Assembly (NCBI GenBank): GCA_012729535.1
Contig: JAAYCY010000016.1
Location: 1 to 56,356, forward strand
DNA length: 56,356 nt
Reading direction: 5' to 3'
Source: Methanomicrobiales archaeon
GTDB lineage: Archaea > Halobacteriota > Methanomicrobia > Methanomicrobiales > Methanospirillaceae
The position numbers and the translations under genes are program-made. How positions within the stretch are numbered: the first letter of the stretch is position 1; each line of letters begins with the position of its first letter. The notes beneath the pieces are model-generated. The model saw nothing but the letters and a program-made list of their open reading frames with translations, had not been told where the DNA came from and did no database searches. Shown here piece by piece: positions 8,833-18,037 of the stretch.

Positions 8833-9744
8833 TCAGTCCCGAAGCCTCCTTCCGGTCAGGAGCAGGAATACATCCTCAAGTGATCCCGGGCGGGTAATAA
8901 TCCTGATACCCTGGAATGACTCGCGTAATTTATCTGTAATATCCTTTGGATTCTTTGTCCGGACCTGAAGGACTTCGCCCCCTGAATCATAATGAATACC
9001 GGCATTATCCAGGTATTGCACAACCTCGGGGATATTTTCTGTTTCTACAATATCCATTCCGATATAATGCTTCACCAGTGCATCAGGAGATCCGGTGACT
9101 AGGATGGAACCCTGGTCCATAATAACCAGCCTGTCACAAAGCCTGGCCGCTTCATCCAGGTAATGGGTGGTAAGAACAATAGTATGTCCTTCTGCACGAA
9201 GTTTGAGAAGTTTTTCCCAGATATGATGCCTGGCCTGCGGATCAAGTCCGATGGTCGGTTCGTCAAGGATAAGGAGTTCAGGACGGTTAATGAGAGCGCG
9301 TGCGAGTAACAGCCTTCTTTTCATACCACCGGATAATTTTTCAATAATTGTGTCCCTTTTTGTATCAAGTTCAAAAAAGGAAAGCAGCTCATCTGCCCTG
9401 ATTGCTGCTTCTCTGGATGAAATATCGTAAAACCGTGCATACACTGCAAGATTGTCAAAAACACTCAGGTCAGGATCAAGATTGGTTTCCTGGGGTACTA
9501 CACCGATACACTTCCTGATTTCCCGTCCGTCGGTATCAGGATCCATCCCAAAAATTTTCAGACTTCCCTGAGTCCTGGGTGATATACACTGGACCATCTT
9601 CATGGTAGTTGTTTTTCCTGCACCATTTGGTCCCAGAAATCCAAACAGTTCTCCTTTGGGTACAGAAAAATTGATAGAATTTACAGCAGTGAGATCCCGG
9701 TATTTTTTTATCAGGTTATTAGCTTCAATGACATAGTAATCCAT
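8833..9744 (-). CDS. ABC transporter ATP-binding protein (ABC-2/DrrA type)
   Basis: A 303-residue ABC ATPase. Walker A is GPNGAGKTTTMKM (about 39-51), the signature is LSGGMKRR, Walker B is LLILDEPTIGLDP and the switch histidine lies in TTHYLDEA. The C-terminal extension of about 80 residues is typical of DrrA-like exporters. It energises the neighbouring permease. The gene starts 25 bp after the presenilin-like protease gene ends, so the protease, ATPase, permease and DUF6125 genes form one leftward transcription unit. A GGGAGAT stretch precedes the ATG. Confidence 0.9.
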   Translation of the reverse strand: MDYYVIEANNLIKKYRDLTAVNSINFSVPKGELFGFLGPNGAGKTTTMKMVQCISPRTQGSLKIFGMDPDTDGREIRKCIGVVPQETNLDPDLSVFDNLAVYARFYDISSREAAIRADELLSFFELDTKRDTIIEKLSGGMKRRLLLARALINRPELLILDEPTIGLDPQARHHIWEKLLKLRAEGHTIVLTTHYLDEAARLCDRLVIMDQGSILVTGSPDALVKHYIGMDIVETENIPEVVQYLDNAGIHYDSGGEVLQVRTKNPKDITDKLRESFQGIRIITRPGSLEDVFLLLTGRRLRD

Positions 9745-9769
9745 TAAATATCTCCCTGATTTGCCATTA

Positions 9770-10696
9770 TTATAAAACCGTCACAGCCCATCCGATGAGA
9801 AAACCAAGGATTGCCCCCCCGTTTAATGGAGGAAGTCCTGCCTGTGGTCTTCCTGACTGCACAGACCGGAGAAGGATGAACAGGCCCAGTACAGATCCAA
9901 GAAGAGCTCCTATGGCAGGTGTACTCATCGGACCGATTCCTCCTCCAGGCATAAAAACTGCTGCAGAAGTGACAAGTATAGATGGCATGATAAGGTCACC
10001 AAGTCCCATCAGGTATGCAGCCCGGTCATGTTTTGATTCTTCTGTTTGATTATCTCCTTCAGGAGATATCGTTCCACCAACTCCATCCCTGATAAATGAG
10101 TATCCCTCCTTTTTAGGTACAACAACCATGATTGGCATTCGCCCTTCGATAACTCCGTTGGCAAGGGTTAGCATGTGTTTTGTCTTGTACACCGAGATTG
10201 CATCATACAAAGCAAGCAGGATTAAGAGCAAAATTACAGGCATCGGTTCTAATGATATGCCAAACATCGATGCAACTCCTGCAGCGAGCAGGACTCCGAG
10301 TATGTCCACCACATACCATTCAGGGTATTTCCAGAGAAGCAGGGTTGCCAGTCCTGCAGCGAGGATACCAAAAACAAGTGCGATATCCATGGTGCATACA
10401 AGACCGGCAAGTCCTGAAAATACATATATATATGCAATAAACAGTGAAATCCGGATTATCCAGTCTAGAATGAATTTATATTTAAATCTTATGAGAAGAA
10501 GGAGAAATGCCGTAAACAGCAGGAGCATCACAATAAACCACAGGGGATTTGTGAGAGATTCAGGGTCTTCAAATACGGCATATCCTGATGCAGTCATGGG
10601 AACTGCAAGAAGAACGGATCCTATTCCAACGGCAAGGAGCATTACCGGCATTGCTAGTAAGGCAAGAAACTCCCGGATTTGTTCCTTTGATATCAT
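9770..10696 (-). CDS. Presenilin-like intramembrane aspartic protease (A22 family)
   Basis: A 308-residue membrane protein with about nine hydrophobic segments. The two catalytic aspartates of GxGD proteases are present: Asp165 in LALYDAISV (YD motif) and Asp234 in MGLGDLIMPS (GxGD motif). A PAL-like motif (GLPPLNGG, 287-294) follows. A hydrophilic loop (about 194-224) separates the aspartates, as in the archaeal homologue from Methanoculleus used for structural work on presenilin. It should cleave transmembrane helices inside the membrane; the substrate is unknown. It heads the operon with the ABC-2 exporter and DUF6125 gene and diverges from a small membrane protein gene across only 44 bp. 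Confidence 0.88.
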   Translation of the reverse strand: MISKEQIREFLALLAMPVMLLAVGIGSVLLAVPMTASGYAVFEDPESLTNPLWFIVMLLLFTAFLLLLIRFKYKFILDWIIRISLFIAYIYVFSGLAGLVCTMDIALVFGILAAGLATLLLWKYPEWYVVDILGVLLAAGVASMFGISLEPMPVILLLILLALYDAISVYKTKHMLTLANGVIEGRMPIMVVVPKKEGYSFIRDGVGGTISPEGDNQTEESKHDRAAYLMGLGDLIMPSILVTSAAVFMPGGGIGPMSTPAIGALLGSVLGLFILLRSVQSGRPQAGLPPLNGGAILGFLIGWAVTVL

Positions 10697-10740
10697 GATA
10701 ACCAGTACTTAAATCATGGGAGAACCATCTATCTGAATAT

Positions 10741-11055
10741 ATGGATGATCGGATCCTTCTGGCAGGCATAATTCCCCTTCTCATCGTTGCATGCGGGTGT
10801 ATTCTTATCGGAACTGCATATTCCTTTCCATTCGAAGCGATTATCGGACTTCTTCTTATAACTCTTCCAATCATCTTCCTGATTTGGTATATCCTCATCA
10901 GGGTGGAAAATCTGATATCCGGGATAAAAGTTCAGGGAAAGGCAATTCATAAGGCATTTGATGACCATTCTTCAGAAATGAAACGAAAATATGAAGAGAC
11001 GATGCACCAGATTCTGGAACTGAATACTGATCTGACCAGAAGGGTATACCGGTAG
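10741..11055 (+). CDS. Small two-helix membrane protein with coiled-coil tail
   Basis: A 104-residue protein I do not recognise. Residues 5-30 and 33-53 are hydrophobic and likely span the membrane. Residues 55-104 are charged and helical ([20 protein letters not shown]) and could form a cytoplasmic coiled coil. The gene lies 44 bp from the divergent presenilin-like gene, so the two promoters must overlap, and it ends 7 bp before fen. It may be translated from a nearly leaderless message, since no Shine-Dalgarno precedes the ATG. Confidence 0.65.
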   Translation: MDDRILLAGIIPLLIVACGCILIGTAYSFPFEAIIGLLLITLPIIFLIWYILIRVENLISGIKVQGKAIHKAFDDHSSEMKRKYEETMHQILELNTDLTRRVYR

Positions 11056-11062
11056 GCAAAGC

Positions 11063-12064
11063 ATGGGTGTAGCACTCAGGGACATTTTACAAGATTATAA
11101 ACATCCGGTAAGCCCGGATGATTTGAAGGGTACTGCTGCAATAGATGCATATAATGCTCTTTACCAGTTTCTCTCCATAATCAGGCAGCCGGATGGAACA
11201 CCTCTTATGGATGGAGAAGGAAGAGTAACTTCTCATCTGTCCGGGTTATTTTTCCGTACATCCAACCTTATGCAACAGGGAATCCGACCGGTATTTGTTT
11301 TTGATGGTGCACCTCCTGAAATGAAAAGCATTACTATCCAGGAGAGAAAAGAAACCCGTGTACAGTCACAGGTTAAATGGGATGAAGCAAAAAGAGAAGG
11401 TGATATGGCCCGGGCTTTCCGCTATGCAATGTCAAGCTCAGTTGTTGATAAAGACATAATATCATCATCAAAGAGACTTCTGGGCCTCATGGGACTTCCG
11501 GTAATTGATGCTCCATCAGAAGGTGAGGCGCAGGCTGCTTATATGGCGCTTGTTGGTGACGTTGATTATGTAGTCTCGCAGGACTATGATACCCTTCTGT
11601 TTGGAGCACCAATACTGGTGAGAAATCTTACTATCTCTGGTAAACGCCGTATTCATGGTCGGCAGGTTACTATTCAGCCTGAACGAATTGTGCTATCAGA
11701 AATCCTGGAAAAACTGGTAATTAGCAGGGAGCAGCTTGTGGATATTGCAATCCTTACCGGAACTGATTTTAATCCGGGGATAAAAGGGATAGGATCAAAG
11801 ACCGGTTTAAAAAAGGTTAAATCAGGAGATTTTGAAACAATAATCCGGGAAAAATCACCTGGGTTTGATCCTTGTCCAATCCGAGACTTTTTTCATAATC
11901 CTCCGGTATGTGATTCATATGATCTGAGTGCTTCTTTTATTGACAGAGACGGTTTATTTTCATTTTTATGTGATGAATATGGATTTTCACCCGAACGGGT
12001 AAATCCTGTTCTTGATAAAATCGCGAGGAAGGAGAAACAAAAAACCCTGGAGAGTTGGTTCTAA
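11063..12064 (+). CDS. fen: Flap endonuclease FEN-1
   Basis: A 333-residue structure-specific nuclease that removes 5' flaps during Okazaki fragment maturation and repair. The N-region ([31 protein letters not shown]) and I-region ([27 protein letters not shown]) carry the acidic metal ligands. The helix-hairpin-helix is in [20 protein letters not shown]. The C-terminus ends KQKTLESWF, a PCNA-interacting peptide (Q-x-x-L-x-x-W-F), so it should be recruited by the sliding clamp. Length matches archaeal FEN-1 (about 330-345). The upstream small membrane protein gene ends 7 bp before it and they may be cotranscribed. Confidence 0.95.
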   Translation: MGVALRDILQDYKHPVSPDDLKGTAAIDAYNALYQFLSIIRQPDGTPLMDGEGRVTSHLSGLFFRTSNLMQQGIRPVFVFDGAPPEMKSITIQERKETRVQSQVKWDEAKREGDMARAFRYAMSSSVVDKDIISSSKRLLGLMGLPVIDAPSEGEAQAAYMALVGDVDYVVSQDYDTLLFGAPILVRNLTISGKRRIHGRQVTIQPERIVLSEILEKLVISREQLVDIAILTGTDFNPGIKGIGSKTGLKKVKSGDFETIIREKSPGFDPCPIRDFFHNPPVCDSYDLSASFIDRDGLFSFLCDEYGFSPERVNPVLDKIARKEKQKTLESWF

Positions 12065-12144
12065 TTCTTTTTCATCAGTAATTTTATAGTTTAATCACCT
12101 AACGGTACCTGTTTATCATCATTTCACAGGGGCTGATAAGTGCG

Positions 12145-14724
12145 ATGCGGTTTTTTGCTCAAATAAAATTGTGGTGCCTGATATCTCTTGTCATGTCTTT
12201 GCTTTGCATGACCCCTATCTGTCTCGCAGAATATGAGGAAATTCTGGAAAATGTATCAAATGATACAACAAACGTATCAGCAGAATGGACCGTTGACTAT
12301 ACTGCATCTCCGTTTGAAGGCTATCCTCCACTATGTGTTCAGTTTACCGTAACCGGTCCTGATGGGGATTATTCCTGGGATTTTGGGGACGGTACCTCAT
12401 CTAATGTAATGAATCCGGTGCATTGCTATCGGCAGAAAGGGAACTACTGGGTCAAACTGAAATATTTCTATGGTACCATATCCGGAGAAGTCTCAAAGCC
12501 GGATTGTGTGAAGGTTAATGATCCGGATTATTATGTGGATTTTTCTGCAGATCCCACGAATGGTTCTGCACCTCTTACAACCCGGTTTACCATTACCGGG
12601 AATCCGACAAACATTATCTGGCATTTTGGAGACGGAAGTGATGATTCTACGGAGAAAAATCCCAGTCACCAGTTTGTATATCCTGGTAACTACAGTCCCA
12701 CGCTGACCTACTGTCTTGCTGGTGCCTGTGACAAGATTTCAAAGTTCAACTATATTGAAGTCGAAGAAGGAAAGGATATTGATTTTCTGGCTGAAAGAGA
12801 AGCAGGGATTGCTCCGGTTTGTACCCGGTTTATTGTAACCGGGGAAGCAGATGCCTTCAAATGGGACTTTGGAGACGGGCAGGTCTCATATGAAAAAAGC
12901 CCTGTTCATTGTTTTGCTGAATCTGGAACATATACCATATCAATGACGTATACCATTGATGGAGCACCTTACACTCTTACAAAAAACAGATACCTTACCT
13001 ATACCCCAAGACAAAAACCGGATTTTACCATTGTTCCTTTGGAAGGTGTTGCCCCACTGTGTGTTGATTATAAAATAATAAATCCTTCCCAGTCATGGGA
13101 ATACCATTTTGGAGATAACAGTACAGGAACAGGGGCCCAGGATACCCATTGTTATGGAAAGTCTGGTACCTATTTCCCCTCCCTTACCTATTGTTCAAAT
13201 GATTATTGTGACATCATAGAAAGCCCATCACCGGTACTTGTTCATCAGCCAAGGATCCTGCTGGCAGCTGGAAAAACTCCAAATGAGTATTCATTCAGCA
13301 CTGATGCTCCCAAAGGCCTGAAATATTCCTGGGATTTTGGTGATGGAAGCAGGGGTGAAGGTGCAGCAGTTAAACATATCTACAGTACACAAGGCACATA
13401 CCGTGTTTCACTGGTGGTAAATGGTATCTGTGGTTGCAATGCTGTCACGACAAAAGAGATATCTGTAAAACCAAAGGAAAAACTTGGTTTTACTGCCACA
13501 CCGCTTTCAGGTTGTGCTCCCCACTGTGTACAGTTTAATGAACAGTCACCTGAAATACCCCTTTCAAGACTTTGGGAATTTGGTGACGGGGATACCAGTG
13601 AAGACAAAAATCCTTTCCATTGTTATCAGTTTCCTGGTCCTTATACGGTGACACTGACCGATGTCTTCACAAATGAGACTGAAAAGGTAGTTAAAGAAAA
13701 CTATATTACTGCCCATGCAGTGCCCCGCCCATCATTTACCGCCTACCCTCCAAATGGATATGCTCCGCTGACTGTCCACTTTTCTGATACTACCATTGAT
13801 TATTCTGAAAAAAGGTACTGGAATTTTGGTGATACCGTAACCAGTACAGAGAAGAACATTGATCACCGGTTTGATGAACCCGGTACCTATAATGTTACAT
13901 TGACAGTCTGGGGTGCCGGCAACTGCCGGGGAACAAAATCACAGGTTATCGAAGTACTCAAAAAGGAAAAAGACTTGTATGATTTTTCCGGATTACCGAG
14001 ACGGGGAGTTGCACCCTTGTGTACATCCTACAAGGTATCAGGAAACATCCAACAGTCTGAGCTTGATTTTGGTGATGGCCAGACAACTCCTGACCGGAAT
14101 CCCTTCCATTGTTATGAGACTGCTGGTGTCTACTCACCCACACTTCATGCCTGTGATTCTGTTTCCGGATGTGAAGATGTTAAAAAACCATCTTATATTG
14201 TTGCTGTTTCTCCCCATTATCTGAATATGACTCTCTATCCTGGTTGGAACCTCTTTTCCGTCCCGGTTACTCTGGAAAACGGATATAATACGATGAAAAT
14301 CCTGTCTGGGATCAATACTGCCGGACATTCTGTTCTTACCTGGAATAGTACTCACAGGTCATGGGAACGAATGAAACAAGATGATCCGGTTACTCCTCTC
14401 TCGGCATTTTTCATCTATGTATCTGATAAGGTAACAGTGCCCCTCGTAATCTCCTCCGAAGGTCCGGAAAACAACCTGACCCGAAATCTTGACGGTGGCT
14501 GGAACCTGGTAAGTTTTGCAGATATCATGACCGTTTCAGCAGATGAAGCATTCCGGCCGGTTGAAGAGTTCTGGAGCTATGCCATCGGGTTTGATGCGTT
14601 AAAACAGAGATATTATGGCCCGGTTACAAAAGGAGTTGACAGTGCTATATCAGAAATGGATCCAAAGCAGGGGTACTGGCTCTTTATGAATGGAAGTGTT
14701 CAGATGATTGGAAAGAAACTGTAA
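12145..14724 (+). CDS. Secreted PKD-repeat surface protein
   Basis: An 859-residue exported protein. Residues 1-28 are a signal peptide. Eight PKD-like beta-sandwich repeats follow, each marked by a W-D-F-G-D-G variant, at about residues 79, 160, 240, 321, 394, 476, 559 and 641. Five repeats (1, 3, 4, 6, 8) pair a Cys in P-L-C-V with a Cys in the H-C-Y motif; the other three (2, 5, 7) lack both. The C-terminal 170 residues contain two GWNL motifs (PGWNLFSVP and GGWNLVSFA), a module often found in Methanomicrobiales surface proteins. No membrane anchor is seen. It is probably a cell-surface adhesive or matrix protein. The ATG at 12145 follows a GGCTGAT site. Confidence 0.85.
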   Translation: MRFFAQIKLWCLISLVMSLLCMTPICLAEYEEILENVSNDTTNVSAEWTVDYTASPFEGYPPLCVQFTVTGPDGDYSWDFGDGTSSNVMNPVHCYRQKGNYWVKLKYFYGTISGEVSKPDCVKVNDPDYYVDFSADPTNGSAPLTTRFTITGNPTNIIWHFGDGSDDSTEKNPSHQFVYPGNYSPTLTYCLAGACDKISKFNYIEVEEGKDIDFLAEREAGIAPVCTRFIVTGEADAFKWDFGDGQVSYEKSPVHCFAESGTYTISMTYTIDGAPYTLTKNRYLTYTPRQKPDFTIVPLEGVAPLCVDYKIINPSQSWEYHFGDNSTGTGAQDTHCYGKSGTYFPSLTYCSNDYCDIIESPSPVLVHQPRILLAAGKTPNEYSFSTDAPKGLKYSWDFGDGSRGEGAAVKHIYSTQGTYRVSLVVNGICGCNAVTTKEISVKPKEKLGFTATPLSGCAPHCVQFNEQSPEIPLSRLWEFGDGDTSEDKNPFHCYQFPGPYTVTLTDVFTNETEKVVKENYITAHAVPRPSFTAYPPNGYAPLTVHFSDTTIDYSEKRYWNFGDTVTSTEKNIDHRFDEPGTYNVTLTVWGAGNCRGTKSQVIEVLKKEKDLYDFSGLPRRGVAPLCTSYKVSGNIQQSELDFGDGQTTPDRNPFHCYETAGVYSPTLHACDSVSGCEDVKKPSYIVAVSPHYLNMTLYPGWNLFSVPVTLENGYNTMKILSGINTAGHSVLTWNSTHRSWERMKQDDPVTPLSAFFIYVSDKVTVPLVISSEGPENNLTRNLDGGWNLVSFADIMTVSADEAFRPVEEFWSYAIGFDALKQRYYGPVTKGVDSAISEMDPKQGYWLFMNGSVQMIGKKL

Positions 14725-14730
14725 ATATTT

Positions 14731-15324
14731 TTACAGTTGTTTCCAGACATGCATGAACCGCTGTGCGGCAGTGATATGGCCAAAAATCCCAAAAATAACT
14801 AATACCCAGGCAAATATTGAGAGCCCGAGTATTACAACCGATGATATGAGAGTTACAATCCCGGCACCGATTAGAAGAATAAGCCGGTCAGCCCTGCCGA
14901 GAAATCCTCCATAAAATCTTCCGATTCCAACCGCCTGCGCCTGTGTTCCCAGGTATGATGCCATGAGGACTCCGGTCAGACCAAAAACGCCTATCTGCCA
15001 TGGACAGAGTGGCCCGGCAAATATCCCGCATATCATGAAGATATCAGCATAACGGTCAACAGTATGATCCAAAAAATCTCCCCTGAGGCTTTGCACTGAC
15101 ATTGCACGGGCGATGGATCCGTCAAGAGCATCAAAGACCGCATTAAGCATGATACAGATCGTTCCAATACCTGTTTCGTACAAGTAAAATCCGATTCCTG
15201 CTCCTGCTGCAGCTACCAGGGAAAGAATGGTGCAGGTATCTGGAGTTATGCCAATCCTGACGCATCTTGAAACAACGGGATCTATTATTGGTTTTATATG
15301 TTCACGGTATGAATCAAGTGTCAT
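14731..15324 (-). CDS. CDP-alcohol phosphatidyltransferase family protein
   Basis: A 197-residue membrane enzyme that moves a phosphoalcohol or lipid phosphate from a CDP-linked donor. The complete family signature D-x2-D-G-x2-A-R-x8-G-x3-D-x3-D is present, beginning DALDGSIARAM. About five hydrophobic segments follow. In archaea such enzymes make archaetidyl-inositol phosphate, -serine or -glycerol; the acceptor cannot be chosen from sequence. Its ATG overlaps the stop of the AK6-type kinase gene (ATGA), and it ends 6 bp from the convergent PKD gene. Confidence 0.88.
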   Translation of the reverse strand: MTLDSYREHIKPIIDPVVSRCVRIGITPDTCTILSLVAAAGAGIGFYLYETGIGTICIMLNAVFDALDGSIARAMSVQSLRGDFLDHTVDRYADIFMICGIFAGPLCPWQIGVFGLTGVLMASYLGTQAQAVGIGRFYGGFLGRADRLILLIGAGIVTLISSVVILGLSIFAWVLVIFGIFGHITAAQRFMHVWKQL

Positions 15325-15833
15325 AGCATGTCTCCACAGGCAGAAAGCCAGTCTACGGTTCCGGAGGAAGGTGAGGCTGTCCCTCTGATAACATCTTCAA
15401 CTATTCCAGTCACAAAAATAATTTCCTTTTCTGTTGTGTCTATCTCGTATATTTTTTCAAGACCATGTATCTCTGCAGCTTCTGCCAGGATTATATCGAG
15501 AAGTTCTGCCTCAACATTTTCAGCGACCTTGTCTTTTGAGTATCCTCTTTTCAAAAGTCTTTCACGCAGGATATCAGGTCTGCATCGTAAAATAATGATC
15601 CGGTCTGCAGGAAGGAGATGAGAAAGATGTCCTTCAACGACTCCATCTATGGGAAGGAACTCCTGAACCCATTTTTCATCATCGATTATGTCAGTATCCC
15701 TGTCAGGATCAGGGCCTAGTCGGTATGATCCTACGGTATTGGTGGCTCTTATTACAAAAATCCCCTTCTTTTCCAGGGCATCAGCAATTACGCTTTTTCC
15801 TGTTCCCGGGGTTCCGGACAAAGCGATCATCAT
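15321..15833 (-). CDS. AK6-type adenylate kinase (Fap7 family)
   Basis: A 170-residue P-loop kinase of the archaeal/eukaryotic AK6 (Fap7) type. Walker A is GTPGTGKS (7-14); a lid-like region with VEGHLSHLLPADRII and LRCRPDILRERL follows. These proteins phosphorylate AMP or dAMP and in eukaryotes also act in small-subunit ribosome maturation. Both ends overlap neighbours: its ATG overlaps the hisC stop and its stop overlaps the next start, so hisC, this gene and the CDP-alcohol transferase are translationally coupled. Confidence 0.85.
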   Translation of the reverse strand: MMIALSGTPGTGKSVIADALEKKGIFVIRATNTVGSYRLGPDPDRDTDIIDDEKWVQEFLPIDGVVEGHLSHLLPADRIIILRCRPDILRERLLKRGYSKDKVAENVEAELLDIILAEAAEIHGLEKIYEIDTTEKEIIFVTGIVEDVIRGTASPSSGTVDWLSACGDML

Positions 15834-16906
15834 AGTGAACGGATTACCTCAAAAAACCGTTTATTCTCCCATTCTTCTCCAGCACAAACCCTGATATAAT
15901 GGTCTGCAATTCCTGGGAAACTTCTGCAGGAACGGACCAGGACTCCGTTTTTTGCAAAATACTCTGTTGCCTGGTCTCCTGTCATTGGAGAGGTGTCTAT
16001 CATGACAAAGTTAGCTCCGCTTGGTAGAACGGGTTTAGGCGATTCCTTTGTTACTCTTTCACGCCATTCCCGGGTGTACCTAATGGTCTTTTTGATGTAT
16101 TCATGGTCTTGAAGAGCACCGGTTGCTGCTGCTGCAGATATTGAATTAAGAGTGAACGGTGTTGCAGCTTTTTCATATACCGGTTTAAACCAGGAAGGAA
16201 CGAAAGCATAACCCACCCTGCACCCGGCCAGGCCAAAAACCTTTGACATTGTCCGGCCGATGATAAGGTTATCATACCGTTTCATGAGCGGCCTGTAGTC
16301 CTCGTCTGAAAATTCAACGTAGGCATTGTCAAGAAAAAGTACCCCGTTTAGCTGTTCAAGGATTGTTTTGATGTCTTCTGGCGGCGTAACCGTTCCAGAT
16401 GGGTTATTCGGAGTGCAGAGAAATGCTATTTTTGCATCTTTAGCTCCTGCAATAAAACTCCGGGTATCAACTGAAAAATCTTTAGATCTGGGAATATTTC
16501 TGACATCTGCACCCTGGGCTTTTGCTGCGAGACCATAAAATGAGAAGGTCGGAGTGGAGAGTGCGACTGTTTCTCCGGGATTGACCAGTGCCCTTATGCA
16601 TGTTTCTATTACCCCGTCCATTCCAACACCGGTGACAAATGGAAAATCCCCGTGATAATCTACAAGAGTTTTCACAAGATCTGAGTGAATGGTATCCGGG
16701 TACCGGTGTATGGAAGAAATGGCCAGCTCCATCCCTTTCATGGCCATTTTTGATGGTCCGAAGGGATTTTCGTTACTTGCCAGTCTTGCAATTCTTTCAA
16801 ATCCGTACTCCTTTGCAAGTTCTTCCGGATTTCTCGCAAAAACGTAGGAGGTTCCCTCCCGGTACAAATCCCTGATTAATTTAACGGACTGCCCTGATTG
16901 CTGCAT
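15830..16906 (-). CDS. hisC: Histidinol-phosphate aminotransferase
   Basis: A 358-residue PLP enzyme that interconverts imidazole-acetol phosphate and histidinol phosphate. Seen are LASNENPFGPS (N-terminal substrate loop), YPDTIHSDL, FLCTPNNPSGT, FLDNAYVEFSD, the PLP lysine in IIGRTMSKVFGLAG, and a terminal arginine in YIRVCAG. I place the start at the ATG at 16906; an upstream TTG at 16909 is possible but needless. It overlaps the end of argD by 26 bp. hisD lies about 8 kb away rather than in the same operon. Confidence 0.92.
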   Translation of the reverse strand: MQQSGQSVKLIRDLYREGTSYVFARNPEELAKEYGFERIARLASNENPFGPSKMAMKGMELAISSIHRYPDTIHSDLVKTLVDYHGDFPFVTGVGMDGVIETCIRALVNPGETVALSTPTFSFYGLAAKAQGADVRNIPRSKDFSVDTRSFIAGAKDAKIAFLCTPNNPSGTVTPPEDIKTILEQLNGVLFLDNAYVEFSDEDYRPLMKRYDNLIIGRTMSKVFGLAGCRVGYAFVPSWFKPVYEKAATPFTLNSISAAAATGALQDHEYIKKTIRYTREWRERVTKESPKPVLPSGANFVMIDTSPMTGDQATEYFAKNGVLVRSCRSFPGIADHYIRVCAGEEWENKRFFEVIRSL

Positions 16907-18020
16907 CAATTACTCCGCATCCACTCTTTATCTCCTCTTCACTGATAACCAGGGGGGGTATTAACCGGAGATTCCCATGAGCAGCACAATTGACAAGTAA
17001 TCCCTGTTCCTTACATGATTGCAGAACCTGTGGACACGCATCGCCAATGGTAATCCCTACCATCAGACCAATTACCCGTGGATTATGTTCAGACAGCACC
17101 TTTTTTATCAGTTCTCCTTTCTTTGATACAGAAGGAAGCACTTCATCAATTACGTCAAGCGTTGCATTCGCTGCTGCACAGGCTAGGGGACCTCCGGCAA
17201 AGGTACTTCCATGTTCTGACTTTGAAAATTCAAGATCATCACGGGCAACGATTGCTCCCATGGGAAATCCGCTGGCAATTCCTTTTGCAATAGAGACAAT
17301 ATCCGGTAGAATTTCCTCATGCTGGTAGGCAAACCACTTTCCGGTCCGCCCCATTCCTGTCTGCACTTCATCAAGGATCAAAAGCGTGTCTGTTTCATCA
17401 CAAATCTCCCGGACTTCCCGAAGATATCCTTTTGGTGGAATAATTATACCTGCCTCCCCCTGTACTGGTTCCACAAATACTCCCGCCGTTTCTTTGGTTA
17501 TCGCCTTTCGGATGGCCTCAGCATCCCCATATGGGACAAAGGAGCACCTGGGATTTAAGGGGAGGAAAGGTTCCCTGATTGCAGGTTTATGGGTACAGGA
17601 GAGAGACGCCATGGTCCTGCCATGAAATCCGTCCTCACAAGCAACAAAGTCGGTTTTTCCTGTGCGGACGCGGGCGAGCTTGATTGCTGCTTCATTTGCC
17701 TCAGCTCCTGAGTTTGAGAAAAAGGCTTTTTTTAGGCCGGTTTTTTCTACAAGGCGTTTTGCCAGCATCCCCTGGTGAGGAACATAGTAGAGGTTTGAAC
17801 AGTGGATAAGTTCTGCTGCCTGTTCCTGTATTGCTTTTACCACCGTTGGATGACAGTGACCTGTGCTGCATACGGCAATTCCTGCAACAAAGTCCAGGTA
17901 TTTATTCCCTTCCGCGTCAATAACGGTAGATCCTGATCCTCTGACCAGCATCATGTCCCGGCTGAACGCGGGCATATAGTACGATGAATCCAGTTCGCGA
18001 TAATTTTTTTCGAAATTCAC
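16881..18020 (-). CDS. argD: Acetylornithine aminotransferase
   Basis: A 379-residue class III aminotransferase of arginine synthesis, converting N-acetylglutamate semialdehyde to N-acetylornithine. Seen are VRGSGSTVIDAEGNKYLDFVAG, CSTGHCHP, FFSNSGAEANEAAIKLAR, the LILDEVQTGMGRTGKW block and the PLP lysine in IAKGIASGFPMGA. The start is GTG at 18020, the only start codon consistent with family length. It lies between guaAB and hisC on the same strand, apart from the argCJB genes near 33-37 kb. A related omega-amino acid substrate cannot be excluded. Confidence 0.9.
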   Translation of the reverse strand: MNFEKNYRELDSSYYMPAFSRDMMLVRGSGSTVIDAEGNKYLDFVAGIAVCSTGHCHPTVVKAIQEQAAELIHCSNLYYVPHQGMLAKRLVEKTGLKKAFFSNSGAEANEAAIKLARVRTGKTDFVACEDGFHGRTMASLSCTHKPAIREPFLPLNPRCSFVPYGDAEAIRKAITKETAGVFVEPVQGEAGIIIPPKGYLREVREICDETDTLLILDEVQTGMGRTGKWFAYQHEEILPDIVSIAKGIASGFPMGAIVARDDLEFSKSEHGSTFAGGPLACAAANATLDVIDEVLPSVSKKGELIKKVLSEHNPRVIGLMVGITIGDACPQVLQSCKEQGLLVNCAAHGNLRLIPPLVISEEEIKSGCGVIDAAIRAVR

Positions 18021-18037
18021 AATATCAACTCAAATTT

